64,000 bases of DNA, taken from contig NZ_KB455575.1 of NCBI RefSeq assembly GCF_000341735.1, positions 3,030,678-3,094,677 of the forward strand, read 5' to 3'. Origin of the DNA: Methylotuvimicrobium buryatense 5G. Its GTDB lineage: Bacteria; Pseudomonadota; Gammaproteobacteria; Methylococcales; Methylomonadaceae. The notes beneath the pieces were generated by a model, which saw only the letters and a program-made list of their open reading frames with translations, searched no databases and was not told the DNA's origin. A program made the translations under genes and the position numbers. This document shows, piece by piece, positions 26,940-35,573 of this stretch. How positions within the stretch are numbered: the stretch's first letter is position 1; each line of letters begins with the position of its first letter.

Positions 26940-27887
26940 TCATACACTTGCCTTACGATCAATATGTAAATCGAGCGCTTCCAACAGTTGGTTCAAATTA
27001 GTCAAATCGGCAGGAAAGATCACCGAAGTCTCAGCATCGGCCAAATGCGCGATATTATTGATAAATTTTTCCGATAAATTGAGTTTAATGGCTTCCTCGC
27101 CGCCGGGCTGGACGACTGCATTACCGATTTTCTCGATGGATTCGGCCGTCGCGGTCGCCAAGGCCAAAATTTCGGACGCCCTACCTTCGGCTTCGTTGAC
27201 CAAGCGTTGGCGTTCGCCTTCCGACAAATTGATCAGTTCGCGCATCGTACCTTCGGACGTGTTGATTCGGCTTTGCTTGTCGCCTTCGGCTCTGGCCAAA
27301 ATAGCCCGCTTTTCCCGCTCGGCGGTCACTTGTTTTTCCATCGCACACTGAACCGTGCTCGGCGGTTTGATATTCTTAATTTCGTAACGATGCACATGCA
27401 CGCCCCAGGTTTCACCCGCGGCATTGAGCGTATCCACCACCGCTTGACTGATCATGTCGCGCTCTTCGAAAGTTTTGTCCAACTCCAACGTACCGATCAC
27501 CGAACGGGTTGTGGTCTGCGCCAACTGCATCGCGGCAAACCGATAATCGGTCACGCCATAAGTCGCTTTGATAGGGTCGGAAACCGACATATAGATAACG
27601 CCGTCGACTTCGACCTGCACCTCGTCCTTGGAAAAACATTCTTGCGGCGGAACATCGATGGTTTCTTCACGCAAGTCCTGTATCGCGGTCACGACATCGA
27701 TAAACGGGATCAACACATGAAAACCGGGCCCCAATGTAGCCTTATACTTGCCTAAACGCTCTACAATCAGAGCGGTGCGCGTGGAAACGATGCGTATGGA
27801 GCGAAATAACTGTGTAATGATGACAAGAAAAATGATGCCCCATACGGCAAAATTAAACAAATCGATTGGACTAACTTCGTTATTCAT
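26940..27887 (-). CDS. SPFH/stomatin-family membrane protein (second of pair)
   Basis: 315 residues: one N-terminal membrane helix (about 10-28), an SPFH/band 7 domain (VERLGKYKATLGPGFHVLIPF onward) and a coiled-coil C terminus rich in Ala/Glu/Arg. Stomatins of the QmcA/paraslipin type form large membrane-associated rings linked to membrane quality control and to FtsH or NfeD proteases. The ATG overlaps the stop of the upstream paralogue by 4 nt. Confidence 0.9.
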   Translation of the reverse strand: MNNEVSPIDLFNFAVWGIIFLVIITQLFRSIRIVSTRTALIVERLGKYKATLGPGFHVLIPFIDVVTAIQDLREETIDVPPQECFSKDEVQVEVDGVIYMSVSDPIKATYGVTDYRFAAMQLAQTTTRSVIGTLELDKTFEERDMISQAVVDTLNAAGETWGVHVHRYEIKNIKPPSTVQCAMEKQVTAEREKRAILARAEGDKQSRINTSEGTMRELINLSEGERQRLVNEAEGRASEILALATATAESIEKIGNAVVQPGGEEAIKLNLSEKFINNIAHLADAETSVIFPADLTNLNQLLEALDLHIDRKASV

Positions 27888-28807
27888 TTGTTTGCTCCCA
27901 TTTTAGCGACCGGCAGGTTTTGATTAAGCGCCGACAGCAGACCTTTGATGTGAGCAAGATCGGTAGGCAACACAGATACGTTGGCCCCTTTCATGACCTC
28001 GCCTGTTCGATCGATAAAATCCTCGACCAAACGCATTTTTACCGCCATATCGCCGCCCGGCTTCTTGATGGCTGCCGCGACTTTCTGCAAGCCCTCGGCG
28101 GAGGCTTCAGCTAGTATCCCAATTTCACTCGCGCGCCCTAAGGCCTCATTGATGCGTTTTTGTTTCTGGCCTTCGGAAATATTGATCGCCTCCTGACGAT
28201 GACCTTCCGATATCAGAATTTTCGATTCTTTTTCCGCCATGGCCAAAGTGATTTCCGCACGCTTTTCGCGTTCGGCCTCCATTTGCTTTTCCAAGGTATG
28301 CACCACTTGTGCAGAAGGTGAAATATTTTTGATTTCGTAACGCATAACCTTGATGCCCCAAGGGTCCGAGGCTTTGTCGATTTCTCGTACAATCGCTTCA
28401 TTCAATTTATCGCGCTCATAAAAGGTATCGCCGAGCGTCAGCTTACCGATTTCGGAACGCATCGTCGTTTGCGCCAAATTAACGCTGGCCATCTGATAAT
28501 CGCCGATTCCGTAACTGGCCCGTTTGGCATCCATGACTTTCAAATAGACGATACCGTCGACCGCAACCTGGATATTGTCTCGGGTGATGCAGCTTTGCGC
28601 CGGAATATCGAACACTTGCTCACGAATCTCATGACGATAGGCTACCTTGTCCAAAAAGGGCACGACAACATGATAACCGGGCTCCAGAACGCATCGAAAA
28701 TTGCCTAATCGCTCCAAGACACAAGATTGCCGCATCGGAACGATAATCAACAGCTTCCAAAAAATGATACCGGCCAATATGACGAATATCGTAAGGGTAG
28801 TAAGCAT
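27884..28807 (-). CDS. SPFH/stomatin-family membrane protein (first of pair)
   Basis: 307 residues with an N-terminal membrane segment (about 3-22), VLERLGNFRCVLEPGYHVVVPF as the SPFH start, and a helical tail. It is a paralogue of the downstream gene, about the same length, and clearly diverged. A pair could form hetero-oligomers like bacterial HflK/HflC, but sequence and context (two NfeD proteins) favour stomatin-like function. It starts ten bases after the short NfeD gene. Confidence 0.9.
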   Translation of the reverse strand: MLTTLTIFVILAGIIFWKLLIIVPMRQSCVLERLGNFRCVLEPGYHVVVPFLDKVAYRHEIREQVFDIPAQSCITRDNIQVAVDGIVYLKVMDAKRASYGIGDYQMASVNLAQTTMRSEIGKLTLGDTFYERDKLNEAIVREIDKASDPWGIKVMRYEIKNISPSAQVVHTLEKQMEAEREKRAEITLAMAEKESKILISEGHRQEAINISEGQKQKRINEALGRASEIGILAEASAEGLQKVAAAIKKPGGDMAVKMRLVEDFIDRTGEVMKGANVSVLPTDLAHIKGLLSALNQNLPVAKMGANK

Positions 28808-28816
28808 AACGTACTC

Positions 28817-29320
28817 CTATTTTATTGAGTTATTATTCGAGTCGGTTTCGTTCATGGTTTTATTGGTTTCGATGGCATCAACCACCCACACCAGATTTTC
28901 GCGAAAAATAATGCGCACCTCGGCCCCAACGTCCAAATTTTGGTCATTACGATAGCTTCTTGCTTTCCAAGTACTTCCGCGAAACGCAATGCGCCCCTCG
29001 CCGCCTGCGGGTATAGCCTCGCAGACTTTAGCAATTGCATCGTAGGCGTCCAGATCTTCATCGGTCTTGCCCTGTTCGACTTGTGCGGGAATGAATTTTT
29101 GGGCGACCCCACGCAATCCGAAGACCAACGTTAGGGAGCCGATAAACCAAACGGTAAAAGCTTGTAACCAGCCTTCTATCAAACCGGCGTATAGCAAAGC
29201 GGAAACCAGAACGGCGCCGAGACCTAGAAAAAATACTATCCCGCCGGGCAACAAAATTTCCAGCAGCATGAGAATAATGCCGCCGATAAGCCAGATATTT
29301 ACAATTTCATATCCCTGCAT
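28817..29320 (-). CDS. Short NfeD-family membrane protein
   Basis: 167 residues: three to four N-terminal hydrophobic helices (about 7-75) and a C-terminal OB-fold (GEGRIAFRGSTWKARS ... DVGAEVRII). Short NfeD proteins (YbbK class) accompany a QmcA-like SPFH protein. It is first in the operon NfeD-SPFH-SPFH-(spacer)-long NfeD. The last residues are a polar Asn-rich tail. Confidence 0.88.
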   Translation of the reverse strand: MQGYEIVNIWLIGGIILMLLEILLPGGIVFFLGLGAVLVSALLYAGLIEGWLQAFTVWFIGSLTLVFGLRGVAQKFIPAQVEQGKTDEDLDAYDAIAKVCEAIPAGGEGRIAFRGSTWKARSYRNDQNLDVGAEVRIIFRENLVWVVDAIETNKTMNETDSNNNSIK

Positions 29321-29334
29321 TGATTATCCAAAAT

Positions 29335-29517
29335 AAGGAACGAGCATGAAATAACTTCGACAAATGCTGAGAGGGGGTTCGGTGGCTCGATTGAAGGGCG
29401 TCGGCGGCAGAAATAGCCGCCGAGCTTACATGGATGTATTCACGGCGTCCTATCAAACGAGTCGCCGAACCATCACAATGCCTAAAACTTGTAGAAGTAA
29501 ATTTCTGCATATTCCTA
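29335..29517. repeat. Family B MITE-like element B2
   Basis: Starts TAAGGAACGAGCATGAAATAA and ends CTGCATATTCCTA, flanked by TA on both sides, with the common core CTTACATGGATGTATTCACGG. Together with nearby DNA it fills the spacer between the NfeD operon and the secreted protein gene at 29818; the remaining 300 bp (29518-29817) show only AT-rich sequence likely to hold a promoter. Confidence 0.8.
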
Positions 29518-29817
29518 AGACGGTTTATATCGGTATCGGAGCACAGATATGCCGGCTCCTGATAAGAAAAAAAAGCGCGTGAGACTATTTACATTAAACC
29601 CCACCTTCGCCTCTTTAATCGAAAAGGAGGCATGCGTGGAATTGATTGTAGTTAAATTTATTCAAAATGGTAGCTTGTAAATGAATTCGCGGATTTAACC
29701 AACCATTGCTTTTTTGGCGGGCCTATTCGAAAGCATATCGCATTCGAAATATTTCGAGATACTTTCCTTCTGCACGCGCGTACAATGAATCCGCTTATTT
29801 AACACAGAGGTAAAACT

Positions 29818-30204
29818 ATGAAAATTATAAAATTTGCAGCTTTATTAGGTTTAATGGCTATTACAGGCCATGCGTGGGCTGAAGCCGCCTTCGAATCGAT
29901 ACAAGACGTTCAAGGAAAATGGAGATTGGAATACACTAAAAAGTCACTCGATACCAAAGAAACGATAAAACGCGAAGATACTTGGGCTTTTAATGACGGA
30001 AAAGTCACTATAACGAATATCCCTCGAGAGGGCTCATACTATGACCAATTGCCGGTAAAGTATGAAATAGAGGACGGCAAACTCAAAATTGCCCTATTAG
30101 GCCGCTCCGATCGCTTCGATACTTTTTCCCTGATCGAAAAAGATGAAAAAAGCATGACTCTCAAAGGTAAATACGGCGACATTTATTATTTCCAAAAAAA
30201 ATAG
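29818..30204 (+). CDS. Small secreted lipocalin-like protein, function unknown
   Basis: 128 residues with a clean signal peptide (MKIIKFAALLGLMAITGHAWA, cut about residue 21). The mature protein has a VQGKWRLEY start and a beta-rich pattern ending LKGKYGDIYYFQKK, reminiscent of small lipocalin-like folds. No catalytic motif. It stands alone between repeat-rich spacers. Confidence 0.7.
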   Translation: MKIIKFAALLGLMAITGHAWAEAAFESIQDVQGKWRLEYTKKSLDTKETIKREDTWAFNDGKVTITNIPREGSYYDQLPVKYEIEDGKLKIALLGRSDRFDTFSLIEKDEKSMTLKGKYGDIYYFQKK

Positions 30205-30459
30205 CTTTTTAACTAAGTAGCATCGTTATATCGGATAACAATTCCAACGTTTCTCTCCCTTTTCAGCGCCGCTTTATAGGGGCCCCTTTTAATGCTCCTT
30301 GCGATAGAAATGCGGCGCTACCATTCCGGTTTTCAATACATACCTGAGAGCCATAACCATAATTAGTCCTTCTCATAAAATCGAAACACGCCGCATCTCA
30401 AGTAACGTGAGGTCTTGCCGATAACCCGTTTGCGATTAAATAAAAAAGAGGAGTATGTC

Positions 30460-30645
30460 ATGGTAGATTCCGTCTCGGGCTTAGCCAATCTAGCCACCCG
30501 AATGTCCGTACAGCAAACCGCACTCGATGCCAATGTCGCGGTACTCAATAAAATTCAAGATCAACAAGAAGCGGAAGGCGAAGCCGTAGTAAAGTTGATC
30601 GAGTCGACGTCCGCAGCCAAGGACGGCATCGATGTCTATGCCTAG
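30460..30645 (+). CDS. YjfB-family putative motility protein
   Basis: 61 residues from the ATG at 30460, preceded by AAGAGGAG at ideal spacing. The pattern SGLANLATRMSVQQTALDANVAVLNKIQDQQ is the YjfB signature, a short helical protein that in Bacillus and proteobacteria is associated with motility loci. No flagellar genes lie near it here. Function unknown. Confidence 0.8.
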   Translation: MVDSVSGLANLATRMSVQQTALDANVAVLNKIQDQQEAEGEAVVKLIESTSAAKDGIDVYA

Positions 30646-30658
30646 TCATTGCTCATGA

Positions 30659-30795
30659 TCCTAAATTTGGCAGCTTAACCATCAAGAAATCGAGGTTCCT
30701 GAAGAATTTCAAGACATTACCTAATCGTTCTCGCTAACCTCTTGGGTGAGTGAATGCTCTATACATGCTCATAGCACATAGCAAGTTATTGAACT
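30659..30795. repeat. Dispersed repeat family H, diverged reverse copy
   Basis: Reads CCTAAATTTGGCAGCTTAACCAT at the left, the reverse complement of the family H right end, and contains CTCTTGGGTGAGTGAA matching the interior of copy 1. Diverged. Confidence 0.5.
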
Positions 30796-30953
30796 ATGCC
30801 TTTCGTACTTCAAATTTCGGCAGCGCCTGAGGAGGCACCGGGGTGTGCGGCAAAGGCTTTGCCAGCAAGGCGCTGGCATAGAGCCTACATGGACGTATTC
30901 ACGGCGTCCTTTGACGAACACCCGGTGACGAATTTTGATCTACGATGAGTATA
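30794..30953. repeat. Family C MITE-like element C1
   Basis: Ends are TATGCCTTTCGTACTTCAAA... and ...GAATTTTGATCTACGATGAGTATA, imperfect inverses. The centre carries CCTACATGGACGTATTCACGGCGTCC. Other copies: 32868-33050 (reverse), 40701-40860, 43094-43252; fragments near 35590-35615 and 45412-45450. Confidence 0.8.
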
Positions 30954-31749
30954 GTTGCTCGGGATCTCTGTCGATGCACGACGTTCTTTGAGACACCCAA
31001 TCCTGTATTTGCGTCGCCACCCATCCGCCGTCATCGAGAGTCAAATCATGGCCTGCCCAGGGATGGGCACGCAGTTCAATACGCCATTTTTTATGAATAG
31101 CTTCAGAGCATGCCGGCGATACCAGACGATCGCCCTGCCCGTTCAATAACAAAACCGGCTGTTGCGGCTTGCTATGACTCGGCTTATAAGTGGCTGCCGC
31201 AACAATCTGCCGTAAAGCATTTTTAGTAGATACAGGCCGTGCTTTTTGTATCCGCGACCATTCCTCGATTGTCGCCTCATACCGATCTTTACGATTACTA
31301 ACCAAACGAACAATGCGGGATTCTCGTCGAAAAATATCGCGCGTCATCGCCAATTCTGCAAAATCGCGATAACTTTGCCGACGTAAGCGCATATAAAATG
31401 GACTTAGATCGGCAAAGCTGGTATTCATCAAAACCTCGCCCGCAATGTCTTCAGGATGACGACTCAACCATTCCCAGGCAACCATCGCGCCGAGTGAAAG
31501 TCCCAGAATTGAGACAGGCTTTTCCAGCCAGCCTTTCGCGAGTGCATCACCACGAACACTTTCTACTATCGCTCGTATCGAACATGGACTGGCCTTTCGA
31601 TAATAGCAACCTGTGCCCGGCAAATCGATCAAGCTGATCCGGGATGCCGGAAATGCATCTTGCAATAGCGGTACAAAATCGCCCCAATGCGCGGACTCCC
31701 TAGCCAAGCCTCTAAGCAGAATCCAATGTTTTCCGAGCACCTCATCCAT
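30940..31749 (-). CDS. Alpha/beta hydrolase
   Basis: 269 residues. Oxyanion region LLRGLARESAHWGDF, nucleophile elbow GLSLGAM (Ser about 104), acid near GQGDRLVSP, and His in AGHDLTLDDGG: a complete triad. Specificity cannot be read. The start lies inside the stop region of the M14 peptidase gene (8-nt overlap), so the two form an operon. The last codons run into the MITE-like element C1 (its end is at 30953), so the C-terminal tail may have been replaced by repeat-derived sequence. Confidence 0.8.
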   Translation of the reverse strand: MDEVLGKHWILLRGLARESAHWGDFVPLLQDAFPASRISLIDLPGTGCYYRKASPCSIRAIVESVRGDALAKGWLEKPVSILGLSLGAMVAWEWLSRHPEDIAGEVLMNTSFADLSPFYMRLRRQSYRDFAELAMTRDIFRRESRIVRLVSNRKDRYEATIEEWSRIQKARPVSTKNALRQIVAAATYKPSHSKPQQPVLLLNGQGDRLVSPACSEAIHKKWRIELRAHPWAGHDLTLDDGGWVATQIQDWVSQRTSCIDRDPEQLYSS

Positions 31750-32773
31750 ACCAAAGACCTAATGCCTTATTTTGATTATGTTGTTTTTGTTGCTGATCGA
31801 GCTTTGCCCAATGTTCCGGATACAATAAACTCCGTTGTAGAAAGTCGAACAGCATAAAGTGCCGCCTTAGAATTCTCTCCCGGCGATGCGGTAAGATCGG
31901 ATGAAACAAACCGTGTTTCTGAAAGAGATGCATCGGGTTTTTGCGTAACCAAATCCAAGACCCCATCTCCAACGTAAACGGAAGAAATAGCCGTTCGGTA
32001 CCAAACCGTTCAACGAACTCATCGAATAAGTAATCCCACAAATCGCCATTGATAACGTATTCTTTGCAAGTCGGCTCAATCGTGTAAATATGATGCGGAT
32101 AACAACGGTCATAGCGTTCCTTTAAGCCCACGGTTTCCGCAATAAAAGTAAAAGGCGTTTTTTTTGATGCGTACGGAAACCACAAGCGATCCCGAACACC
32201 GAAACCCGAGTGTAAATCAAGCGCAATCGATAAGGGCGAGTTGAAAAGGTGGCGCTCAACGACGTTACACAAAGCTTGCGCTTCCAGCTCCATTTTCACT
32301 TTATTACCTCGATACCATGGCAGTCGGGCCGAGATTCGATGCCCGCTATATAATCGGCGTTTGCCCGGACCCTCGACGGGTGAGTTGCGCATTAAATCGA
32401 CGCCGTTGCCATTACAACGAGTACCGAGATAAACTCCGACCGGATTTACGATGGGCACGAATACCAATCGCAATTGCTCGAGGCGGGTCAGCAACTCACG
32501 ATCCCAATCCAGCAATTGAACGACGGTTTGAAGGTAGGACAAGATCACCTCGGAACCGATTTTTTCGAGTCCATGCACACCGCCGAAAAAACCCAGAACG
32601 GGCACATCGGGCCCTGCCGCTCCGATGCTGATGCAATGTATCGGAAATTCAAGCTCCCGGCATTGAATCCGCGAAATCACCTCGGTTTGAGCCCGTGTAC
32701 CGAGTTGATCGATAATGCGTTCTAATTGGTCAAGTTCAGGAAATTTAACTCCGGTCATGACAGCCAATGGCAT
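31742..32773 (-). CDS. M14-family zinc carboxypeptidase
   Basis: 343 residues. Zinc ligands are seen as HGLE (GGVHGLEKIGS) and the third His in ALDLHSGFG; the general base Glu is in FTLEMGSW. These match the M14 (DUF2817-like) peptidases or aspartoacylase-like enzymes that remove a C-terminal residue or a glutamyl group. No signal peptide is evident, so it is probably cytoplasmic. First gene of a two-gene operon with the hydrolase downstream. Confidence 0.82.
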   Translation of the reverse strand: MPLAVMTGVKFPELDQLERIIDQLGTRAQTEVISRIQCRELEFPIHCISIGAAGPDVPVLGFFGGVHGLEKIGSEVILSYLQTVVQLLDWDRELLTRLEQLRLVFVPIVNPVGVYLGTRCNGNGVDLMRNSPVEGPGKRRLYSGHRISARLPWYRGNKVKMELEAQALCNVVERHLFNSPLSIALDLHSGFGVRDRLWFPYASKKTPFTFIAETVGLKERYDRCYPHHIYTIEPTCKEYVINGDLWDYLFDEFVERFGTERLFLPFTLEMGSWIWLRKNPMHLFQKHGLFHPILPHRRERILRRHFMLFDFLQRSLLYPEHWAKLDQQQKQHNQNKALGLWYG

Positions 32774-32867
32774 TGTTTTTTATTCAGCATCCCAAAACTC
32801 TAGCATGAAAAAAAGACAATTCAGTTAAAACCAATTACTCCCTCTATACTCAAAAATTGTCTAACTT

Positions 32868-33050
32868 TATACCCGTCGTAGATCAAAATTCGGCGCCTGG
32901 GTGTCCGCTAAAAGACGCCGTGAATACGTCCATGTAGTCTCTATGCCAGCGCCATGGATGGCGTGAATGTCGATTTTGCAGGAGCGAAAATCGACCGGAC
33001 ACCCAGGTGCCTCCTCTGGCACTGCCGAAATTTGAAGTGTGAAAGGTATA
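32868..33050. repeat. Family C MITE-like element C2, reverse orientation
   Basis: Begins TATACCCGTCGTAGATCAAA and ends GAAGTGTGAAAGGTATA, so it is inverted relative to C1. Contains the extra palindromic module GCGCCATGGATGGCG plus CGATTTTGCAGGAGCGAAAATCG. It makes up most of the spacer 32774-33108; the rest is AT-rich without a gene. Confidence 0.8.
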
Positions 33051-33108
33051 TGAAGATGAGGGGTATGGCTAACGAAGACGCCCAAAACCATCCGATAGAT
33101 CTTATCGG

Positions 33109-33522
33109 CTAAGATTCAGAAGCGTTTGGCCGGCCGGTTTTGACTTTTTCGACTTGCTCCACAGCCTGTTTTAGACCATCAATGTCCAATTTCGTTAATA
33201 AATGTAGTCCGGCACGAAGAATTTCACCTTTTTTGACATGAACGCCGGCCGTTAGGCAGGTTTTCTTCAACTCCGAAATTTTCTGGTAATCCTCTTCAGG
33301 AAACGAAAAACTGTCGCGGATCACTTTGGACTTGGCGGCTTTTTTCTTTTTGAGCGGCTTTTTAGCTTCGCTTTCAGCTTTTTTAACGTTAATTTCCGGC
33401 TCGGCAAATTCGGCTGATTTAGCAGCAGCCTGTTTTTTAGGCGCTTTTTTTGCCGGAAGCGGGGTTTCGGTTTCAATTGATTCTATTGCCGAATTTTTTG
33501 ATTTTGGCTTGGTTGTATTCAT
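33109..33522 (-). CDS. Lysine/alanine-rich protein with a possible ribbon-helix-helix C terminus
   Basis: 137 residues. The first 70 are histone-H1-like: repeated Lys, Ala and Pro (AKKAPKKQAAAKS, KKPLKKKKAAKSK). The remaining segment VIRDSFSFPEEDYQKISEL, with a helix-turn-helix-like GEILRAGLHLLTKL, resembles a ribbon-helix-helix DNA-binding unit. This suggests a nucleoid-binding or DNA-compacting protein. I cannot name the family with certainty. Confidence 0.65.
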   Translation of the reverse strand: MNTTKPKSKNSAIESIETETPLPAKKAPKKQAAAKSAEFAEPEINVKKAESEAKKPLKKKKAAKSKVIRDSFSFPEEDYQKISELKKTCLTAGVHVKKGEILRAGLHLLTKLDIDGLKQAVEQVEKVKTGRPNASES

Positions 33523-34132
33523 GACGCCTCCTTAAGACAAGTTCATTAACAGTATATACCGTTTATACTGTTTTTCATGTTTTTTTTACCCGCCTTAAAA
33601 TGCCCCCCCCGATACCGTCATTAATTACGTGCAAGGTTTGATCGACTACTTACAACAAACGCTAGACGGTGAACCGGTTAAACTTCCAGCGCCGTCCGAA
33701 TTTTCAACGCAGTCGATCACCACACCATTACCATAAGCAAGCAAACCACTCTATCCTCACTGCCGGAATTCTATGTACAGGGATGTATATTTTTTCGTGA
33801 TCGTAGCCTGCTTATTCAGAACCGCGCAATCCCCATACATTTTTCGAAAACCTTCGGCATGCTTCATGGCTTGTATCTATTGCGTATTACTTTTCATCAA
33901 AATGCCTTTGAACCGTCATCATTTTATAACGATTCGAGAGCAGACTCTGCTTGCGTTAGCATCGACAACAATGACGGTTGCGTAACGCTGGCGGATTATC
34001 GTCAGTGGTATAAACACTTTCGCACTTACATAACCAGTTGCAGTAAAAGAAAGCGTCCGTCTGGCTGCAATCGAGCGGTTGAGTTTGACTGCAGTCAGCC
34101 CGATCAAATCAACCATAACAATTGAGGACAAA
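33523..34132. other. Spacer with protein remnants, no intact gene
   Basis: About 610 bp. Near 33609-33740 a frame reads VINYVQGLIDYLQQTLDGEP then a stop, without a start codon. A second remnant at 33952-34029 resembles a dockerin repeat. A TATACCGTTTATACTG dyad (33553-33568) sits directly upstream of the lysine-rich gene on its side and could be an operator or promoter. Confidence 0.5.
33952..34029 (+). pseudogene. Dockerin/EF-hand-like remnant
   Basis: The frame reads CVSIDNNDGCVTLADY followed by RQWYKHFRTY, which fits the calcium loop DxNxDGxV and helix of dockerin type repeats. It has no convincing start and lies in a longer open frame (33859-34125) whose other residues look non-coding, so I regard it as a decayed fragment. 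Confidence 0.35.
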
Positions 34133-35521
34133 ATGAAAAAAATGATTCGATCACTAATCGGTGCGGGCCTCCTGGTTCAGGTTGCCGGCGTATCGGCCCT
34201 TGAAATCAAGGCCTCTTTCGAGCCCGCAATCGACGATCCATCGCTCGATTTGGGTTACTACACCCATCCGGCGGGAGGACAAACTCTTTCGTTGTTCGGC
34301 GGTGCCGGCAGCGGCAGTTACCGAGGACCGGGCGATGCCCCCAACATCATTTGGACGGTCGGCGACCGGGGACCGAATTTTACCTGCGATGCCGCGCCTT
34401 CGGTATTGGGATTGACCGCAGCAGTTGCATGTCCAGCCGATCCGCAGCGGGGAGTCGCTGCCGGCGTCGGGCGTATCTACCCACGTCCGGATTACGCCCC
34501 CAGTATCTATCAACTGCGCATGGAAAAAAGCGGGTTGTTGAAAGTGCTTAAAGTCATTCCATTACGCAATATTGACGGCACGCCGATCAGCGGTTTGTTG
34601 AACCCGCAAATCACCGGCACGACCGAGATACCGCGCGACGGCGCCGGTAACGTGCTCGATCAAGATGCAGGCGCAATCGATGCCGAAGGCTTGGTTCGCT
34701 TACCTCATTTCGGCGGGCGGTTTTTCATCGGCGAAGAGAACGCTACCGGTTTTGTCGAAGTCGCATCGGACGGACGCATTCTGAAACGTTTCGTGCCGGC
34801 CGGTACCGAGAACGAGTACACACATCCGATTGAAGGCTTGCCTGCCGGCTACCCGGTCGAAGGCTCGTTGCCGGAGTTGTTGGCCAAGCGCCGCATCAAT
34901 CGCGGCATCGAATCAATGGCGGTCTCGCCGGATTTCCGGTTTCTGTATTTCATCGTACAAAGCCCGCTCGACAACCCGAATACATCAGTGCGTGATACGC
35001 CGAACATTCGCCTCTATAAAGCGCGTCTGAAAGCACATCCTAAAGGTTCGAAGATCGAGGTCATCGGCGAATGGGTCTATCAGCTCGATCCGGTCAGTAT
35101 CTTACAAAATGTCGGTGTGACTGATGCCAACCGGATACGCGATCTGCGCATCAGCGAAATGATGTGGCTCGATAAAGAGCGTTTTCTGGTGATCGAACGC
35201 ACCGACCAAGCAACCGCGTTGTACGAGATCGATCTGAAAGACGCGACCAACATTGCGGGTTCCGAATGGGACGACCCTCTGACCATTCCAACGCTTGAAC
35301 AATATCCGGATTTGTCGGCGGTAGGCGTTAAACCGGTCGAAAAAAAACTCCGCTTCATTGCTTCTTCGCTTGACGGCGCCGAGCCGCAATTCGCCGAGAA
35401 GCTGGAAGGACTGGGCTTGACCAATCAAAAAGAATTGATTCTTATCAATGACGACGATTTCGGTATCACCGGCCAGCGAATCCGCGTCGATATCGTCAAA
35501 GGCGCCGGTTTCGGTCGCTAG
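34133..35521 (+). CDS. Secreted esterase-like-of-phytase family protein
   Basis: 462 residues from the ATG at 34133, chosen because TTGAGGACAAA precedes it and because it gives a signal peptide (about 1-22, MKKMIRSLIGAGLLVQVAGVSA). The mature chain has the beta-propeller-like blocks of the phytase-like family: IDAEGLVRLPHFGGRFFIGEE, INRGIESMAVSPDFRFLYF and ISEMMWLDKERFLVIERTD. Activity is not established for the family; phosphoester or ester hydrolysis is the usual guess. A strong terminator follows. Confidence 0.82.
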   Translation: MKKMIRSLIGAGLLVQVAGVSALEIKASFEPAIDDPSLDLGYYTHPAGGQTLSLFGGAGSGSYRGPGDAPNIIWTVGDRGPNFTCDAAPSVLGLTAAVACPADPQRGVAAGVGRIYPRPDYAPSIYQLRMEKSGLLKVLKVIPLRNIDGTPISGLLNPQITGTTEIPRDGAGNVLDQDAGAIDAEGLVRLPHFGGRFFIGEENATGFVEVASDGRILKRFVPAGTENEYTHPIEGLPAGYPVEGSLPELLAKRRINRGIESMAVSPDFRFLYFIVQSPLDNPNTSVRDTPNIRLYKARLKAHPKGSKIEVIGEWVYQLDPVSILQNVGVTDANRIRDLRISEMMWLDKERFLVIERTDQATALYEIDLKDATNIAGSEWDDPLTIPTLEQYPDLSAVGVKPVEKKLRFIASSLDGAEPQFAEKLEGLGLTNQKELILINDDDFGITGQRIRVDIVKGAGFGR

Positions 35522-35538
35522 ATCAGCGATCTTAAGAC

Positions 35539-35573
35539 AAGGCGCATCGCGCTGATGCCGATGCGCCTTTTTC
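35539..35573 (+). terminator. Intrinsic terminator after the phytase-like gene
   Basis: GGCGCATCG and CGATGCGCC form a 9-bp GC-rich stem with a nine-base loop, extended by two A-T pairs, directly followed by TTTTT. Placed 18 bases after the stop codon. Confidence 0.85.
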
